64,000 nt of DNA from Eupeodes corollae (GCF_945859685.1 NC_079148.1:30143946-30207945); one strand, 5' to 3'; shown: positions 35,711-48,289, counted from the stretch's first letter. Translations and numbers: made by a program. Notes: generated by a model from the sequence alone, not told the origin.

Positions 35711-37850
35711 TTTTAAAAAGAGGTCGGGATGCGACCCACACTGATAACTTCCCATCCCGTCTGTCGATTTGTCTTGCTTAAAAGTTTGTCTTTATGTACT
35801 CGTATCAATTTTTACCAAATTTGGGTACTCTTTTTGTAGATTTTATTTTTTATATGAAAAAACGGACTGTTGGATTTTTATATAAAAATTACTGAATATC
35901 GAAAACAATATTTTCTGTGAAATAAAATAAATTTCAAGCCAATACATATTTTTAAGTTTTGAAAAGACATTTGAGTCGAAAGTAAATTTTTACGAAGTTT
36001 AAGTATTGTTTTTTTTTTTTTTTAGTTTTATTTTTTATAACAAAAACTGTCAATTCGATTTTTTTTAAATTTTACCAACAATATTTCTTATGAGATAAAA
36101 TTACTTTAAAGCCAATACTTAAAATTTTTAAATGGATATTTGAGTCAAAAATCAATTTTTACCAACTTTTATACATTTTTTTTAGTTTTTTATTATTTGT
36201 AAAAAAAATGTCAATTCGATTTTTTTCAAACTTTAATTGAATGTTCACAGCAAAATTTTCTGAAAGATAAAAGTAAATTAAAGCCAATATCTCAAAGTTT
36301 TGAAAAGATATTTGAGTCGAAAATCAATTTTTACCAACTTTTATACATTTTTTTTAGGTTTTTATTTTTTGTAAAAAAACTGTCAATTTGATTTTTTTCA
36401 AACTCTAATTGTATGTTGAAAACAAGATTCTTTGAAAGATAAAAGTCAATTACAGCCAATATCTCAAAGTTTTGAAAAGATATTTGAGTCGAAAATCAAT
36501 TTTTACCAACTTTTATAATTTTTTTTTTTAGGTTTTTATTTTTTGTAAAAAAACTGTCAATTCGATTTTTTTCAAACTTTAACTGAATGTTGACAACAAG
36601 ATTTTTTGAAAGATAAAAGTAAATAAAAGCCAATATTTTTAAGTTTTGAAAAGATATTTGAGTCGAAAATCAATTTTTACCAACTTTTATAAATTTTTTT
36701 TTTAGGTTTTAATTTTTTGTAAGAAAAGCTGTCAATTTGATTTTTTTCAAACTTTGATTGTATGTTGACAACAAGATTTTTTGAAAGATAAAAGTCAATT
36801 AAAGCCAATATCTCAAAGTTTCGAAAAGATATTTGAGTCGAAAATCAATTTTTACCAACTTTTATAATTTTTTTTTTTAGGTTTTTATTTTTTGTAAAAA
36901 AACTGTCAATTCGATTTTTTTCAAACTTTAACTGAATGTTGACAACAAGATTTTTTGAAAGATAAAAGTAAATAAAAGCCAATATCTCAAAGTTTTGAAA
37001 AGATATTCGAGTCGAAAATCAATTTTTAACAACTTTTATAAATTTTTTTTTAGGTTTTTATTTTTTGTAAAAAAAACTGTCAATTCGATTTTTCTCAAAA
37101 TTTTTCAGAATGTTGAAAACAATATTTCTTATAAGATAAAATAAGTTTGAAGCCTAAATTTAATGTTTTTGAAAAGATATTTGAATCGATATTCAATTTT
37201 TACGAACTTTGAGTAATGTTTTTTTTAGATTTTTATTTTTTTTTTTTAAAAACTGTCAATTCAATTTTTCTCAAAATTTTATCAGATGTCAAAAACATTA
37301 TTCTTCGTTGCACAAAATTGTTTTAGAGAAAAAATTATATTTCAGTCGTAAAATTTTGGAGGTGACAAATTTTTTTTTTCAGTTTTATTGATTTAAAAAA
37401 AAACCGTTATATTGATTTTTTTCAAAAAATATACCTCTTTGAGATCACGTTACAGTTTATTATATAAAATTTAATTCAAGTCTCTAGCGTTTTTGGTTCG
37501 TAAGATATTTAGGGTTAACCAAAATTTTCACCTTTTTTTTAAACTGCTATGGTAAAAAGACCACCCACGCAATTTTGTTGAAAGCCCTTTCTGCATCTTT
37601 CTGCCTTATTATCTGTATAACAAAATTTATTTGAAGTCGATATCTTTTCTGGTTCTTGAACTATGGACGACGAAAAAAACGTCTCGAACGTACGGACGTA
37701 CGGACGTACAAACGTACGTACACACGCACGCACAGACATCTTTCTAAAAATCTTTTATTTCGACTCTAGGGACCTTGAAACGTCGAGAAATGTCAAAATT
37801 TTCAATTTGACAAATCGGACCCATTACAATAACTTCCTTTGGGAAGTTAA
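35711..37850 (+). mobile_element. FAM1 copy E, longest copy
   Basis: This is the reference copy, about 2.1 kb. The start, AAAAAGAGGTCGGGATGCG, is followed by ACCCACACTGATAACTTCCC and CTGTCGATTTGTCTTGCTT. Eight tandem units follow, with landmarks at 35,970, 36,139, 36,311, 36,483, 36,657, 36,832, 37,006 and 37,180 (spacing 169-175 bp). A unique block, the ACGTACGG microsatellite (37,685-37,735) and the hairpin terminus at about 37,833-37,850 complete it. TAACTTCCCAT near the left end is inverted at the right end, giving short subterminal inverted repeats. It encodes no protein. Confidence 0.88.
35960..37215 (+). repeat. tandem array of about 174 bp inside FAM1 copy E
   Basis: Each unit carries the same order of phrases: AAGATATTTGAGTCGAAAA, TTTTTACCAACTTTTAT, a T-run with AGGTTTTTATTTTTTGTAAA, ACTGTCAATTCGATTTTT and GAAAGATAAAAGTAAATTAA. 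Inner units are more alike than the outer ones, as expected for arrays homogenised by unequal exchange. Confidence 0.9.
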
Positions 37851-38469
37851 AAATGTAAAGTCTTTCCTGCATCACAAACTTGTATTGTTTTTAATTCTTT
37901 TTTAGGGGTTTTCAACCCAAGAAAATTATGTTGGGGTGAATTCTTAGATCACCATGCAATTTAAATATTTTTTTCATTACAGAATTAAATTCTCTGGACC
38001 AACATTTTACATCGCCTCCAAGATATATAAAGTGGTTTGTTTACGCTTATAAGCCTGGCACTTTGTTGCAATCTCATGTAAAACACTTTGAAAAGTAGGA
38101 AATATTGAAGCCTAAGCTGTTCCCTCTGGTATAAATTATTTTGAAGCTAATATAAACAATTTGTTAAGTGTTTTTTAATTCATATAAAATAATATCTAAA
38201 TATAGTCGAAAGCGTAAGTTGTTCATTCGATATTAAAGATCAACAAAAGTATTCACTTTTTTTTATTCATATAACAAAAACAATTTTGAATTTTTTGAAA
38301 ATCGTTTCAGAAAATTTTCATTTCACTATCTAACAAAAATTAAAAAAAAAAATGTATTTTATTGAAATATTAAACTTAAAAACCAATTTTCTTGAGTACT
38401 TTTAACATTTTGCGTCAGAATTTTCAAAAGTCTTGGGTTCTTTCCCTGTCTTTATCATTTAAAGATTTT

Positions 38470-38672
38470 TTTTTCACGATTTCTGACTTTAACAAGGTAT
38501 TGACAGATCCTCTAAGAGTAATTCTTGTCTTTTTCAAATTAGCCGTTCGAATTGGGCTTGGACTGTAGGTTCCCTTCATCCCTGACAACAGTACTCACAT
38601 ACAGGAAAGATTGAGAATTCTAGGTGACAAGGCTCTAATTCTCAACGGACTGTTGCGCCACCTATTTTTTTT
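38470..38672 (+). mobile_element. SINE copy
   Basis: Read in this orientation it contains AGAGTAATTCTTGTC, AATTAGCCGTTCGAATT, TGTAGGTTCCCTTCATCCC, and CTCAACGGACTGTTGCGCCA, followed by a T-rich tail. This is the sense direction inferred for the family. The tRNA-like head is not clear here. The tail touches the hairpin terminus of FAM1 copy F. Confidence 0.75.
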
Positions 38673-38681
38673 ATTTTATAA

Positions 38682-39402
38682 ACTTCCCTTTGGAAGTTAT
38701 TGTAATGGGTCCGATTTTACGAAGTGAAAGTTTTGACATTTCGACGTTTCAAGATCCCTAGAGTCGAAATAAAAGATTTCTAGAAATATGTCTGTGCGTG
38801 CGTGTGTACGTACGTTCATACGTCCGTTCGTTCACGACGTTTTTTTCGTCGTCTATAGCTCAAGAACCAGAAGAGATATCGACTTCAAATTTATTTTGTT
38901 ATACAGATAATAATGCAGAAAGGTGCAGAAAGGGCTTTCAAGAAAATTGTGTGGGTGTTCGTGACGCTAGAGACTTGAATTAAATTTTATATAATATATT
39001 GTACGGGATACCAAACAAATATATTTAAAAAAAAAATCCAATTAACGGTTTTTTTTATAAATTAAAAACACTGAAAAAAAAATATTATTTACCTCGAAAA
39101 TGTTACGAACAAAAGACGATATTATCTCCAAAATAATTTTGTGCTACGAAAAATAATATTTTTAACATCTGGAACAATTTTAATAAATAAACATGTTGAA
39201 CGACTAAAAGCTCGTTAACAAAAAATAATTTCGAAATCAAACTATTTCATTATATGCAAAGTATTCTTGGTAGTTTTTAAATTTCAAGAATAATTCAACT
39301 GAGAATTTTTTTAAGAAACACGAAAACCTACAAACTTTTAAGCAAGACAAATCGACGGACAGGATGGGAAGTTATCAGTGTGGGTCGCAGTCTCTTTTTT
39401 TA
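38682..39402 (-). mobile_element. FAM1 copy F, short
   Basis: The hairpin end AACTTCCCTTTGGAAGTTAT is at 38,682. The microsatellite is at about 38,795-38,835, and the opposite end is AGTTATCAGTGTGGGTCGCA then TCTCTTTTTTT near 39,400. Most of the tandem array is deleted. Confidence 0.82.
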
Positions 39403-41934
39403 TTTTAAAATCGAATCAATCAATTAATGATTGATTTATTTAATACATTAAAATATAATTCAACGTCTAGTCTAGTCATCAGACACAAAAAATCTATTTA
39501 TCGATTTAAATATAATCCAATTGTATATTTAACTATATTTAATTGTACTTAGAAAAAAGTGCATAAGTACATTTATACCTTTCTCTTTGTTTTCTGAGAG
39601 TATAACAAACTAATTATGGCTTAAATGGTATTTTTTTAGTGTTTTTAATTTTATTTTCCATTGCATATTCTTTTGTTCTTTGAATTATCTAATTTCTCCA
39701 CTTGACTTATTTTTATTTCTATTCCCAATAAGTTGTTTGTATACGAGTACATAAGAATTTGAAGTGTATTTTAGATTAGTTGCTTTAAAATATTTGTTAT
39801 TATTGAGACGCTTTTCCACAGACCAGAAATTTTGAAAAATGTGTTAAAGCCAATAACACAAATCAACATAAAATTTGTCTCTAAGACGTGACTATGCATT
39901 TTTAATAAATGGTACTATATTTTGAATAAGGATATTTTTTTTAAAGTTTGCTTTCATTGACAGTAGTGAATGTTTCAATTTATTAATGCCTTAATTTCGT
40001 TCTAGCTCAGCTCCCTTTTGTCTCAATTAAATCAATTAAAATAATTTTGTTTTAAATGTTTTTGAGTCTTATGTACAAATCATTGGACATTTTAAGAGAT
40101 TTGGAAAATTTGTTGGCCCATTTGATTCAAAGACCTTATATTTATAATTAAATCATATTTACATATACATGAGTAAATTTATACTTTATAGGAAAAGTGG
40201 TTGCTATATCGGTTTATAATCTCTTTTGCAAGTTCAGAGCTTTTATTTTGTATTTAAGCAATTTATAACATCAAATAAAACCTAGTGATGTACATGTGGG
40301 AATTATTTTTACTTAATCCTTTTATGGAAAATCAACTTTATTTGAATTTGTTTGGTATTTTTATTGCAAGACTTTGAGTGGAGAGGCAGACTATTCTTGT
40401 TTATTTTAATGTATCATGTCTTTATTTAAATGAATTAAATTGAATTAGAATATGAATTGAAGGATATGCTCTGCATCATTTAATCGATAAAACAATTTCT
40501 CGCCAAAAACTTAGGATTTCGCAGCAAACTTTCACAAAATTGAAATTTCGTTTGGTAACACAAAAATCCGCTTGGCGATGTAAAGGATGATATTTGATCC
40601 TAATGAAAAAGAATACAATAAAAAGAAATGGATTGCATCATTCATGGGTAACTTGAATACACCTTGTGAAAACAACTTTAAAATTGGTTTGTACACTCAT
40701 GCGTATGCGTACTTTTTTGAATTGATTTCTCTACATTTTTCCTTGTGTTAATAATGTTTTAAGGACTATATGCACCTATAATGCACCTACCTTCGAGGCT
40801 CTACACAAAACCAGAAATGAAGACGTTTTCAAAACATAACATTAGCCAAAAACTAAACACGAATATTCCATTAACTTTCTTAAAAACTGTTAAACTAAAC
40901 AAACTACCTTCCTGCGTACGAAAAAACATCTAAACCAACGAAAATATACATGCAACCTGCACCCAACTCGTTTATGAAAAAAGGAATTTATACACAAATT
41001 TGGCTTTAAAAACCTACAAATCTAACACAAATCTGTTTATACTTTTCACAAGAAAAATTCATGACCATCATGTCCCAGTGAATGTGACACACTTAAATTA
41101 CTTTACTTAACTTTTCAGTGCCTTGCTCCTGATTGTTGGCACGTAGCAATCCTCATATACTCGTATACGAGGCAACCTTTTAGCATTGTACATATTCGCT
41201 TCGCCCATATCAGCACTTAACCTTATTTTGAGCTCTAGCTGTTTTGTTTGAAGTTGCAGCTCCTTTTAGGTTTTGGTGCGCAACAATAATCCGAGTCACA
41301 GTCGTTCCTTTTAAAATAGAATTTTGAATGCAGATGTAGGTACGTTTTTTTTTTGTATCCTTAACTATGTTAAATTTACATTCATAAGAACTGACGTCTC
41401 GCTTGTCTGGATGTGTGTTTACGTAGTTGGAATCCTTCTTATGAGTTTCATTCCTTGGTATTAACGGCTTTAAGTCTGTTGTTGTTAGAAGTGTGTTGTG
41501 AGATAGTACATGTGAAACTGCACATCCTCGCATTTTGAATATTTTTTAAAAAGTTATAAACGCTACAGATTGTTTTGTTTTTGTCTATGCAATGTACATA
41601 CATATGTACATGTGTAAATTCAGAGTTTATCCCATAAAAGTATAGTGTGTTTCAGACTAAAACAAGCTTTTCAAAATATATAAACTGCATTTTAAGAAAT
41701 TATTAAAAGAACTAATCATTCAATTCAGCACCTCAATATAAGACTAATATGTGAATACAAGCTGACACAAGATCCTTTAAATTAGTTGCTCAGAAGTTAT
41801 GGTTAGGTTTCTGCCTCAACAAACTTTATTCTTTGGGTATGATAATTTAGTTGGCTTATTTCGGTCATTATTGCCATCATTTTCGGAAAAAATCAATTAA
41901 AAAAGAAAAGACTCAGCTCTTTCGAAATCCAATT
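39403..41934. other. sequence without recognised genes
   Basis: No conserved domain was seen in any frame. The longest minus-strand frame (41,210-41,533) shows no family resemblance and is treated as chance. Confidence 0.4.
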
Positions 41935-42030
41935 TTACTTTCCATTTGAATTTATTATTATCGGCCCATTTTTCAAATTGAATATTTTAAGATTGATCGA
42001 TGTTTCAAGATCCCTAGAATCTAAATCCAT
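41935..42030 (-). repeat. degenerate FAM1 end fragment
   Basis: It resembles the FAM1 right end read in reverse: CGGCCCATTTTTCAAATTGA, then ATCGATGTTTCAAGATCCCT and AGAATCTAAAT. It is strongly mutated. Confidence 0.5.
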
Positions 42031-42399
42031 AGTTTTTTTGCGAGATTGCTGATTACTGCATAAGCCCGTATTATTGTACGTAATTTTGTATTCTATGCAT
42101 ATAATTTTCTTTTGAAGATAAAAAACGTCAAAATGGCATAAACGCACTTTCAAAAAATTTATTCGAAAATTTTATCGACTTAAATCAAGTTATTCTAGAC
42201 AAAATCAAGTCTACGTAATTTAAAGCCTTTAGCTTAAGCTCTCTAATTAATAGTACCTTTTTATTTTTTGACCCATGGTAACATTTTCAGAATAATCAAA
42301 TTTGTAGCTTAAAAAAATAACAAAAAACAATTACTAAATTGTTGCAATACCCTGAATATTTAGACGTAAGGCAACTTTAGATTAAATATTTTTATTTTA

Positions 42400-43095
42400 A
42401 GATTTTATAGTCTCTTATTGTTTATGGTAATTTTTATAATTTTATTAATGAATTTGAAACTCATTTGTAGCATGATAAGCGTAGTAGTTTTGTCATTGAT
42501 TTTAAAGATCATGTTGTTAGATGGATAGATGCAATCAAAACCTCTAACTATGGTCGAACTTAGGGTGGATGTAGTTTTGGTTATAAGAAATCTATTGAAT
42601 GTAAATTCCAGTTAAACTTTGTTAATTTAAATGATAATATTATGCTTAAAGGTTTATTTGATAGCAAAAGTGTATTTTTTATTTCAAGGTACCTTAACTG
42701 CACGAATTGCTTATTCGACTTTAATGAATTAAGAAACATTATGGTAGATGTAAATGCAAAGAATGTTGACTTTTGTATTTTGGGGGATTTGAATGCCAGA
42801 ACTGGTGAATTGCAAGTTTTGGATAAAGAGATTTTGAGGAATTGTAGAAATATGGCGACAGCTCGTAATTTTTGTTATAAATGTGTTGATGGTAATAAGA
42901 AAAAAACTTCTCGAATTGCTTAATGACTGCGGTGAGTGACTACGGTGGGAGAAGAAAATGGTTAACTGACCTTTTGGGTGCTATGGGTAAGTCAGTAAAT
43001 GATTATTGTTGTTGTTCGGTGGATTTTCTTAGTTTTATAAAAAAGTGGTCTGTCTTATCCTATGCCACTACGCGTTGACATCTCAGTAGAGAATA
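42400..43095 (+). pseudogene. LINE endonuclease segment (5' part of a split element)
   Basis: This is part of an EEP-type endonuclease, which nicks the target DNA for retrotransposition. Readable blocks are FQLNFVNLNDNIML, YLNCTNCLFDFNEL, CILGDLNARTGEL (the conserved GDLNAR metal/active-site segment, about 42,775-42,815) and VDGNKKK. The frame breaks after 42,920. The sequence runs to 43,095, where a LOA-like element is inserted, and the same element resumes at 45,641. The expected C-terminal endonuclease motif is only partly readable. Confidence 0.8.
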
Positions 43096-43155
43096 AAGGA
43101 CTCCGCAAGGCTCAGCAAAGTTTTATCGAAGGAACATTGTAATCCTTCATTCCTA

Positions 43156-44329
43156 AAAATGCCTGATGGAACCTGGACAGTCTCTCCAGCCGAATCTCTT
43201 GAGCTACTGATGAAGACGCACTTTCCGAGTTGCGAGAGTGATAACCCCGAATCGCTTGAAACCGCAGACCTAAACGTAGCTCATGAGGAGCAAGTCAATT
43301 CCGTTATAACCAGAGAAAATATTTTGTGGGCCATCAATACTTTTTCTCCATATTAATCCCCAGGCATGGATGGCATACTGCCAGTTATGCTTCAAAAGTT
43401 GCATGATGTGGCAGCTCCATGGCTGGAACAAATTTTCAAAGGATGCCTCCTTCTCAAACATGTGCCCAGCCCATGTCGTGGAGACAGGTTAAAGTAGTTT
43501 TTATCCCGAAAGTGGGTAGGTGAGGTCACGAATCCCGGAAGGATTTCAGACCAATAAGCTTAACATCTTTTGTGCTGTTAACCATATTAGCGAAATCCTA
43601 GTTGGATGACGTCTCGAAAGCTCTCAGCATGCTTATCTTAAGGGCAAAATCTACGGAGACTGCCCTCCATGAGGTAGTGCGTACTGTAGAACAAATAATC
43701 CATTATAAAGAATTTACTCTTGCCACCTTCCTAGACATAGAAGGTGCTTTTAACAACGTCCTTACAGAATCCATATAAGAATCGCTCGTTAAGTTCGGTG
43801 TAGAAGACTTCTTTCGAGAATGGATTATTCCATAGGCAATACAATTGCAACAAAACACGTGAGTAGGGGAACACCACAGGATGGTATCCTTTCGCCTCTT
43901 CTATGGCTTCTGGTCATGGATACAATTCTCGTTAAATTAGAGAGATGTGGAGTGAAGGCGGTAGCTTATGCGGATGATTTGGTATTATTGGTGTCAGGAA
44001 AGTACACCTCTGTGATTAGTGAAATCACGGAGTCAGCTTTGAAGAAAGTTAGCAACTGGGCCACGAGTTGTGGACTAGGAGTTAACCAAAGTAAAACTGA
44101 ACTGTTGCTCTTTACCACCAAAACTAAAGTACCGCCCTTCACGCTACCTCGACTCAACGGTCAAATCCTATCATTGTCTTCCAGTGCAAAATATTTGGGG
44201 AGTATAAACCCTAAACTAAACTGGAAATTAAATATTGAAGTACGGGTTAAGAAGGCCTGTGTTGCCTTCTATGTCTGCAGCAAAACTTTCGGCAAAAAGT
44301 GGGGACTTCAGTCGAAGATGATTTTATGA
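43156..44329 (+). pseudogene. LOA-like reverse transcriptase
   Basis: Copies element RNA into DNA at the target site in intact relatives. Recognisable blocks in several frames are TVSPAESLELLMKTHFP, AINTFSP then PGMDGILPVMLQ (fingers), and FRPISLTSF-like sequence near 43,540. FLDIEGAFNNV at about 43,730 holds the first palm aspartate. GTPQDGILSPLLW lies at 43,865-43,910, and YADDLVLL at 43,967-43,990 keeps both catalytic aspartates. The last 169 codons (43,820-44,329) form the best preserved open frame. Stops at about 43,355 and shifts near 43,490 and 43,780 disable the protein. Confidence 0.87.
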
Positions 44330-44684
44330 ACGTATACAGCCGTAGTACGCTCAATCTTAACATATGGTTCGATTGTGTGGTGGCTTGCTCTTAGCAAAGC
44401 CTACAATATTAATAAGCTAAAGAAGGTTCAAAGAACAGCTTGCGTGGGCACCACAGGGATCTTCTACCAATCGACCTTTTTATTAAATACATAGTTTCCT
44501 GCATCGCTATCAGGCTGAAGGAATCAAACAGCTGGTTGTCAAAACCTTGTGGTCACAGCAACACAACGAAATTGATTCCCTCAGATATTATCTCGGTAAA
44601 CACTGACTACTGCACTCCTACTTTGAGCCTTAGTAAGGATCTTAAGGTTATTTTCCCATCCAGAGAAGATTGGGAGGATGACAT

Positions 44685-45391
44685 CGTGTCGATAGGTCTC
44701 GACACAACCATCTTTACTGATGGAGTGCGGAGTTGGTTCTGGGATCTTTTCTGATTCCTTAAAATTAGCTAAATCCTTTAGGCTTCCTGACTTTGCTGGC
44801 GTTTTTCAGGCTAAACTGCTGGCAATAAAGGAGACATGTAAGATACTTAAACAAAACCCAAACCAAAACCGAAATGCGGCTATCTTTACAGACAGTCAGG
44901 CAGCTGTCAAAGCCATTAACTCAGCCATATCCTCATCTTAATTGGTCCAGCAATGTCGCGATGAGCTTGCGAGCCTGAATATTAACCTCGGTGTCACCCT
45001 GATCTGGGTTTTGGGCCATAGTGGTATCGTGGGAAATGAACGGGCTGGCGAGCTAGCCAAGCAAGGATCGGCCCTTCATAGCTCACTTGCGGAAATGGTT
45101 AACATTCCTCTTGGTGCTATGAAGGGTAAAATCTTTTCTATCTACCAAATTGAATCAAACCGAAAGTGGAGCAATTTACCCAACTGCATTATATCTAGGA
45201 AGATATGGCCCACCTATAATAAAACCCGTACAAACGATCTTCTATGCAGGCCAAGGCAAGACATAGCCAGGATTGTTGCGGTTTGTACCGGACATTGGCC
45301 TATAGGAGTTCATGCAGAGAAGTTGAGTATCTCTTACAACGCCTTTTGCCGTAGCTGTAGTGACCAAAGAGAAAGTGAAACACTAGAATGA
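44685..45391 (+). pseudogene. LOA-like RNase H and C-terminal cysteine motif
   Basis: The RNase H domain of the same polyprotein would remove element RNA from the RNA:DNA hybrid. IFTDG at about 44,710 carries the first acidic residue. FQAKLLAIKE near 44,807 has lysine where family members usually have the catalytic glutamate. FTDSQAAVKAI near 44,885 keeps the next aspartate. WVLGHSGIVGNERAGELAKQ near 45,010 is the last motif, with glycine where aspartate is usual. A shift near 44,720 and a stop at 44,939 interrupt the frame. A cysteine pair (CRSCSDQ) near 45,350 is the start of the usual C-terminal zinc knuckle. Confidence 0.85.
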
Positions 45392-45631
45392 AATACTTTA
45401 GAAAAGCATTCTTTCACGAACTTGATGAGCTATCTGAGACAAAGATAAGAGACCTAATCTTTTTTCTCAATGCGACAAAATGGCTCTAACATAATCGCTA
45501 TGAAGCTTCTCTATAAATCTATCCCTTTCAATCAAAGGTCAAACGAGTTTTTGGTATCAAAACAGCGCACTACAGCGCTAATTGGATCTCAGGCTAGGTT
45601 GCCTTGAGATCGCCATTTCTACCTACCTACC

Positions 45632-48060
45632 TAGAGAATAGCACTGTACAAAATTTAATTTTTCCAAAAAAGCTTATCTGTCATCCAAGAATGTTCATGA
45701 GTATCTAATTAAACTGGACCAACTGGTAAATTTAAATGAATATAGCAGTCTTACAAATACAAATAATCAAACTGACGATATAAAACATAAAATCTTGAAT
45801 TCTAGTAATTTTTGAAACGTATCTTACCAATATGATCCAAAAAAATTAATAGTTTGACGCACAGTGCTCAAACGCTAGGCGGAAAATGTTAACTTGCTTA
45901 AGAGTGTACCAGAAATACAAAATTGAATCGTTGAGGGTAAGATATAATTAAAGTGCCAAATACTTTAAGAGAATCTGTAAGAAAAAAACTTATGTTTCAA
46001 AACACTCTGCTTAATAAGCTTATTAATATAAGAAACTCTAAGGATTGGTGGGCCTTGGCAAATTCACTTAAAAAGAAAACAATTTTTGTTGGTACAAACT
46101 ATCCGTAGACTGTTTCAAAGATTATTTTTGTAGCTTTTTGTCAACGAAAAACAATGCAGATACAACGTGATAAATGCAGCTTGATGCAGCTTGATTCAAA
46201 GTTTTCATTAACAGAATGGTGTACAGTTCTGTTATCCGGTTTAAAAGACAACAAAGCACCAGGTTTAAACCGAATACCTTTAGACTTTTATAAAAACGCA
46301 TCCCTTAGCTTTATTAATGAGTTTTTGCTATTTTTTAATAATATTTTTGAAACTGAACAGATTCCAGATTAAGTTAGTCGGTTATTGTTCCTATTTAAAC
46401 AAAAAAGTGACCTAAATGAAGTTGTTAATTATCGTGGTTTATCTTTGTCGGATACTCTTTATAAGTTGTTTACTAGCTTGCTTCTAAATCGCATCAATGA
46501 ATGGCTGGAAGAAAATCATGTGTTAAATGAGTATCAAGCCGGTTTTGGTAAAGGTTACTCGACCGTTGACAATGTTTTCAACCTAAACAGCATTGTTCAC
46601 TTAAAATTTAAACAAAACAAGAAGGTTTTCACTTTTTTGTTGATTTTAAATCGGCTTTTGACACGATTCCAAGAAATGCTCTTTTGTTTAAACTGAGATC
46701 CATTGGTATGTCAAACAAAATTGTAAGGCTTTTGAAAATTCTTTTATTTGATAATGAGTCACAGCAGTATGGGATGGGGCCTTATGTTCTAACTTTTTTA
46801 ATGTCCGCCAAGGTGTAACGCAAGGCTGTAAGCTTAGCCCAACTTTGTTGGCAATCTATTTAAATGATTTAAGTAGCGAATTGCCCGGGGGGTTGAAATA
46901 TGTGGTATTATAATAAAGGTGTTACTTCACGCTGATGATTTCGTTCTATTGGCAGAATCCGAACTTCAAAGCATGATTAATAAACTTGCAGAGTACTGCG
47001 AACGTTGGAAGTTAATTATTAATCTGTCAAAATCAAAATGTTTGTTTTTCCAAAAAGGTGCAAGACGTCCGCTTGAACGAAAATGGTTCCTTAATGGTTT
47101 CGAAATTGATGAAGTGAATACCAATACCTCGGGGTACTATTAACTTACAATGTCAAATACAAGAAACATCTGGTAAACAAATTAACAACCTCAAAAAATG
47201 CAATCAATTTCTCATGGTCTTCTTTTATTAGTAATCAGAATATTTGCCAAAGCAATAAGTTGAAAATTTTTGAAGCAGCTTCGAGATCTATCATGTGTTA
47301 TGCGGCACCTATTTGTTGACAGTTTGAACATGAAGACGTTAAAAAACTTTTACGTTTTTTCCGGAAAAAAAAAAACACTCCTAAACACAACTTTATGTTG
47401 CACCTCGAAACTGGTATCAACAAAATGTTTATATTCACTCTTAACTTACATTTTGAGTACATACGGAAAGTTTTTAGTTATCCAAGAAACTAACTCCCAA
47501 AAGCATTAGCAGAGGAAACAATTCAAAAGTCAACATTCTGGGTTAATGATTGGGTTAAAGTTTTTGGTGATGCTGAAATAGAATTGAACTCTTATTCTCA
47601 AAATATTCATTGGAGTTTGAAACATAAAAACGTTATTGAAACTTAAATAAGCAAGGCTTGGGAAAAAAATGTAGAAATTGCACGAATGTAATAGTTTCAT
47701 GTTGATTATTGTCGTCTTAAATATACAAAAAACGAGTTCTATTTGAAGTCATATTATTGATTTTTAAGGCAAGACAGTAATGCTCGGGCATTTAAAGATA
47801 ACACAAATGGAACATGCTCAATTGGTAGCTTGGATTTAGATGAAAATACTTTCCACCTTGTGGTAATTTGTCCAATTTATAAAAGAATTAGATTTTTTAC
47901 TTCGGGAAAGAAAGTTTAACGAAAGATGAATTTTACATAAAAATGAATGGCCAAAACTACACAACTCTTTATTTATATCTTTAAGAGGTTTTGAAATATA
48001 GAAACTTAATTATTAATGAGTATTTCTAATAAACAAAACAATTTGAAATATATGTAAATA
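45632..48060 (+). pseudogene. LINE reverse transcriptase (3' part of the split element)
   Basis: This continues the element interrupted at 43,095; the frame reads across the duplicated TAGAGAATA. Blocks in order are WWALANSLKKK (about 46,045), LLSGLKDNKAPGLNRIPLDF (fingers), VVNYRGLSLSDTLYKLF and LNEYQAGFGKGYSTVDN. Then DFKSAFDTIPRN lies at about 46,640, a GVTQGCKLSPTLLAIYLNDL-like block at about 46,815-46,870, and the palm motif HADD at 46,928-46,939. C-terminal sequence extends to about 47,960. The palm motif has histidine in place of the usual tyrosine or phenylalanine. Several frameshifts and stops make it non-functional. The clade was not determined. Confidence 0.85.
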
Positions 48061-48289
48061 AAATATAATCTTAAACATAAACAAAATAAAATAAAAAAGA
48101 AATGAACATTGTAATAAACTAAAAAATCAAAAACTAAATCGCATCTGCCAATCTGACATTTTTTTACTCCAATTTTTAACCCACAACTTATCGGCTTGCT
48201 TTGAGCACACAAATATTGTTGAAGAGTTTCTTGTAAGTCAAAAGTCTCTATTTTCGGGGTTACGTAAATCTAACGATATTTCAATGTTA

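Larger units (their letters stand above)
43096..45631 (+). mobile_element. LOA-like non-LTR retrotransposon, 5' truncated
   Basis: A 2.5-kb insertion bounded by TAGAGAATA at 43,087-43,095 and 45,632-45,640. It carries RT and RNase H regions and ends in a (TACC)n-type tail (CTACCTACCTACC). RT followed by RNase H in one frame series is the organisation of LOA/I/R1-group elements. The tail and C-terminal cysteine motif favour LOA. The endonuclease is missing through 5' truncation. Confidence 0.87.

Noticed and set aside
35960..37215. Chromosomal satellite or centromeric array
   Set aside because: The repeats are bounded by FAM1 ends in every copy and have only 3-8 units, so here they are an internal part of the element.
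41210..41533. 107-codon minus-strand frame
   Set aside because: No recognisable domain and a composition typical of chance frames in this sequence. No splice or promoter context supports it.
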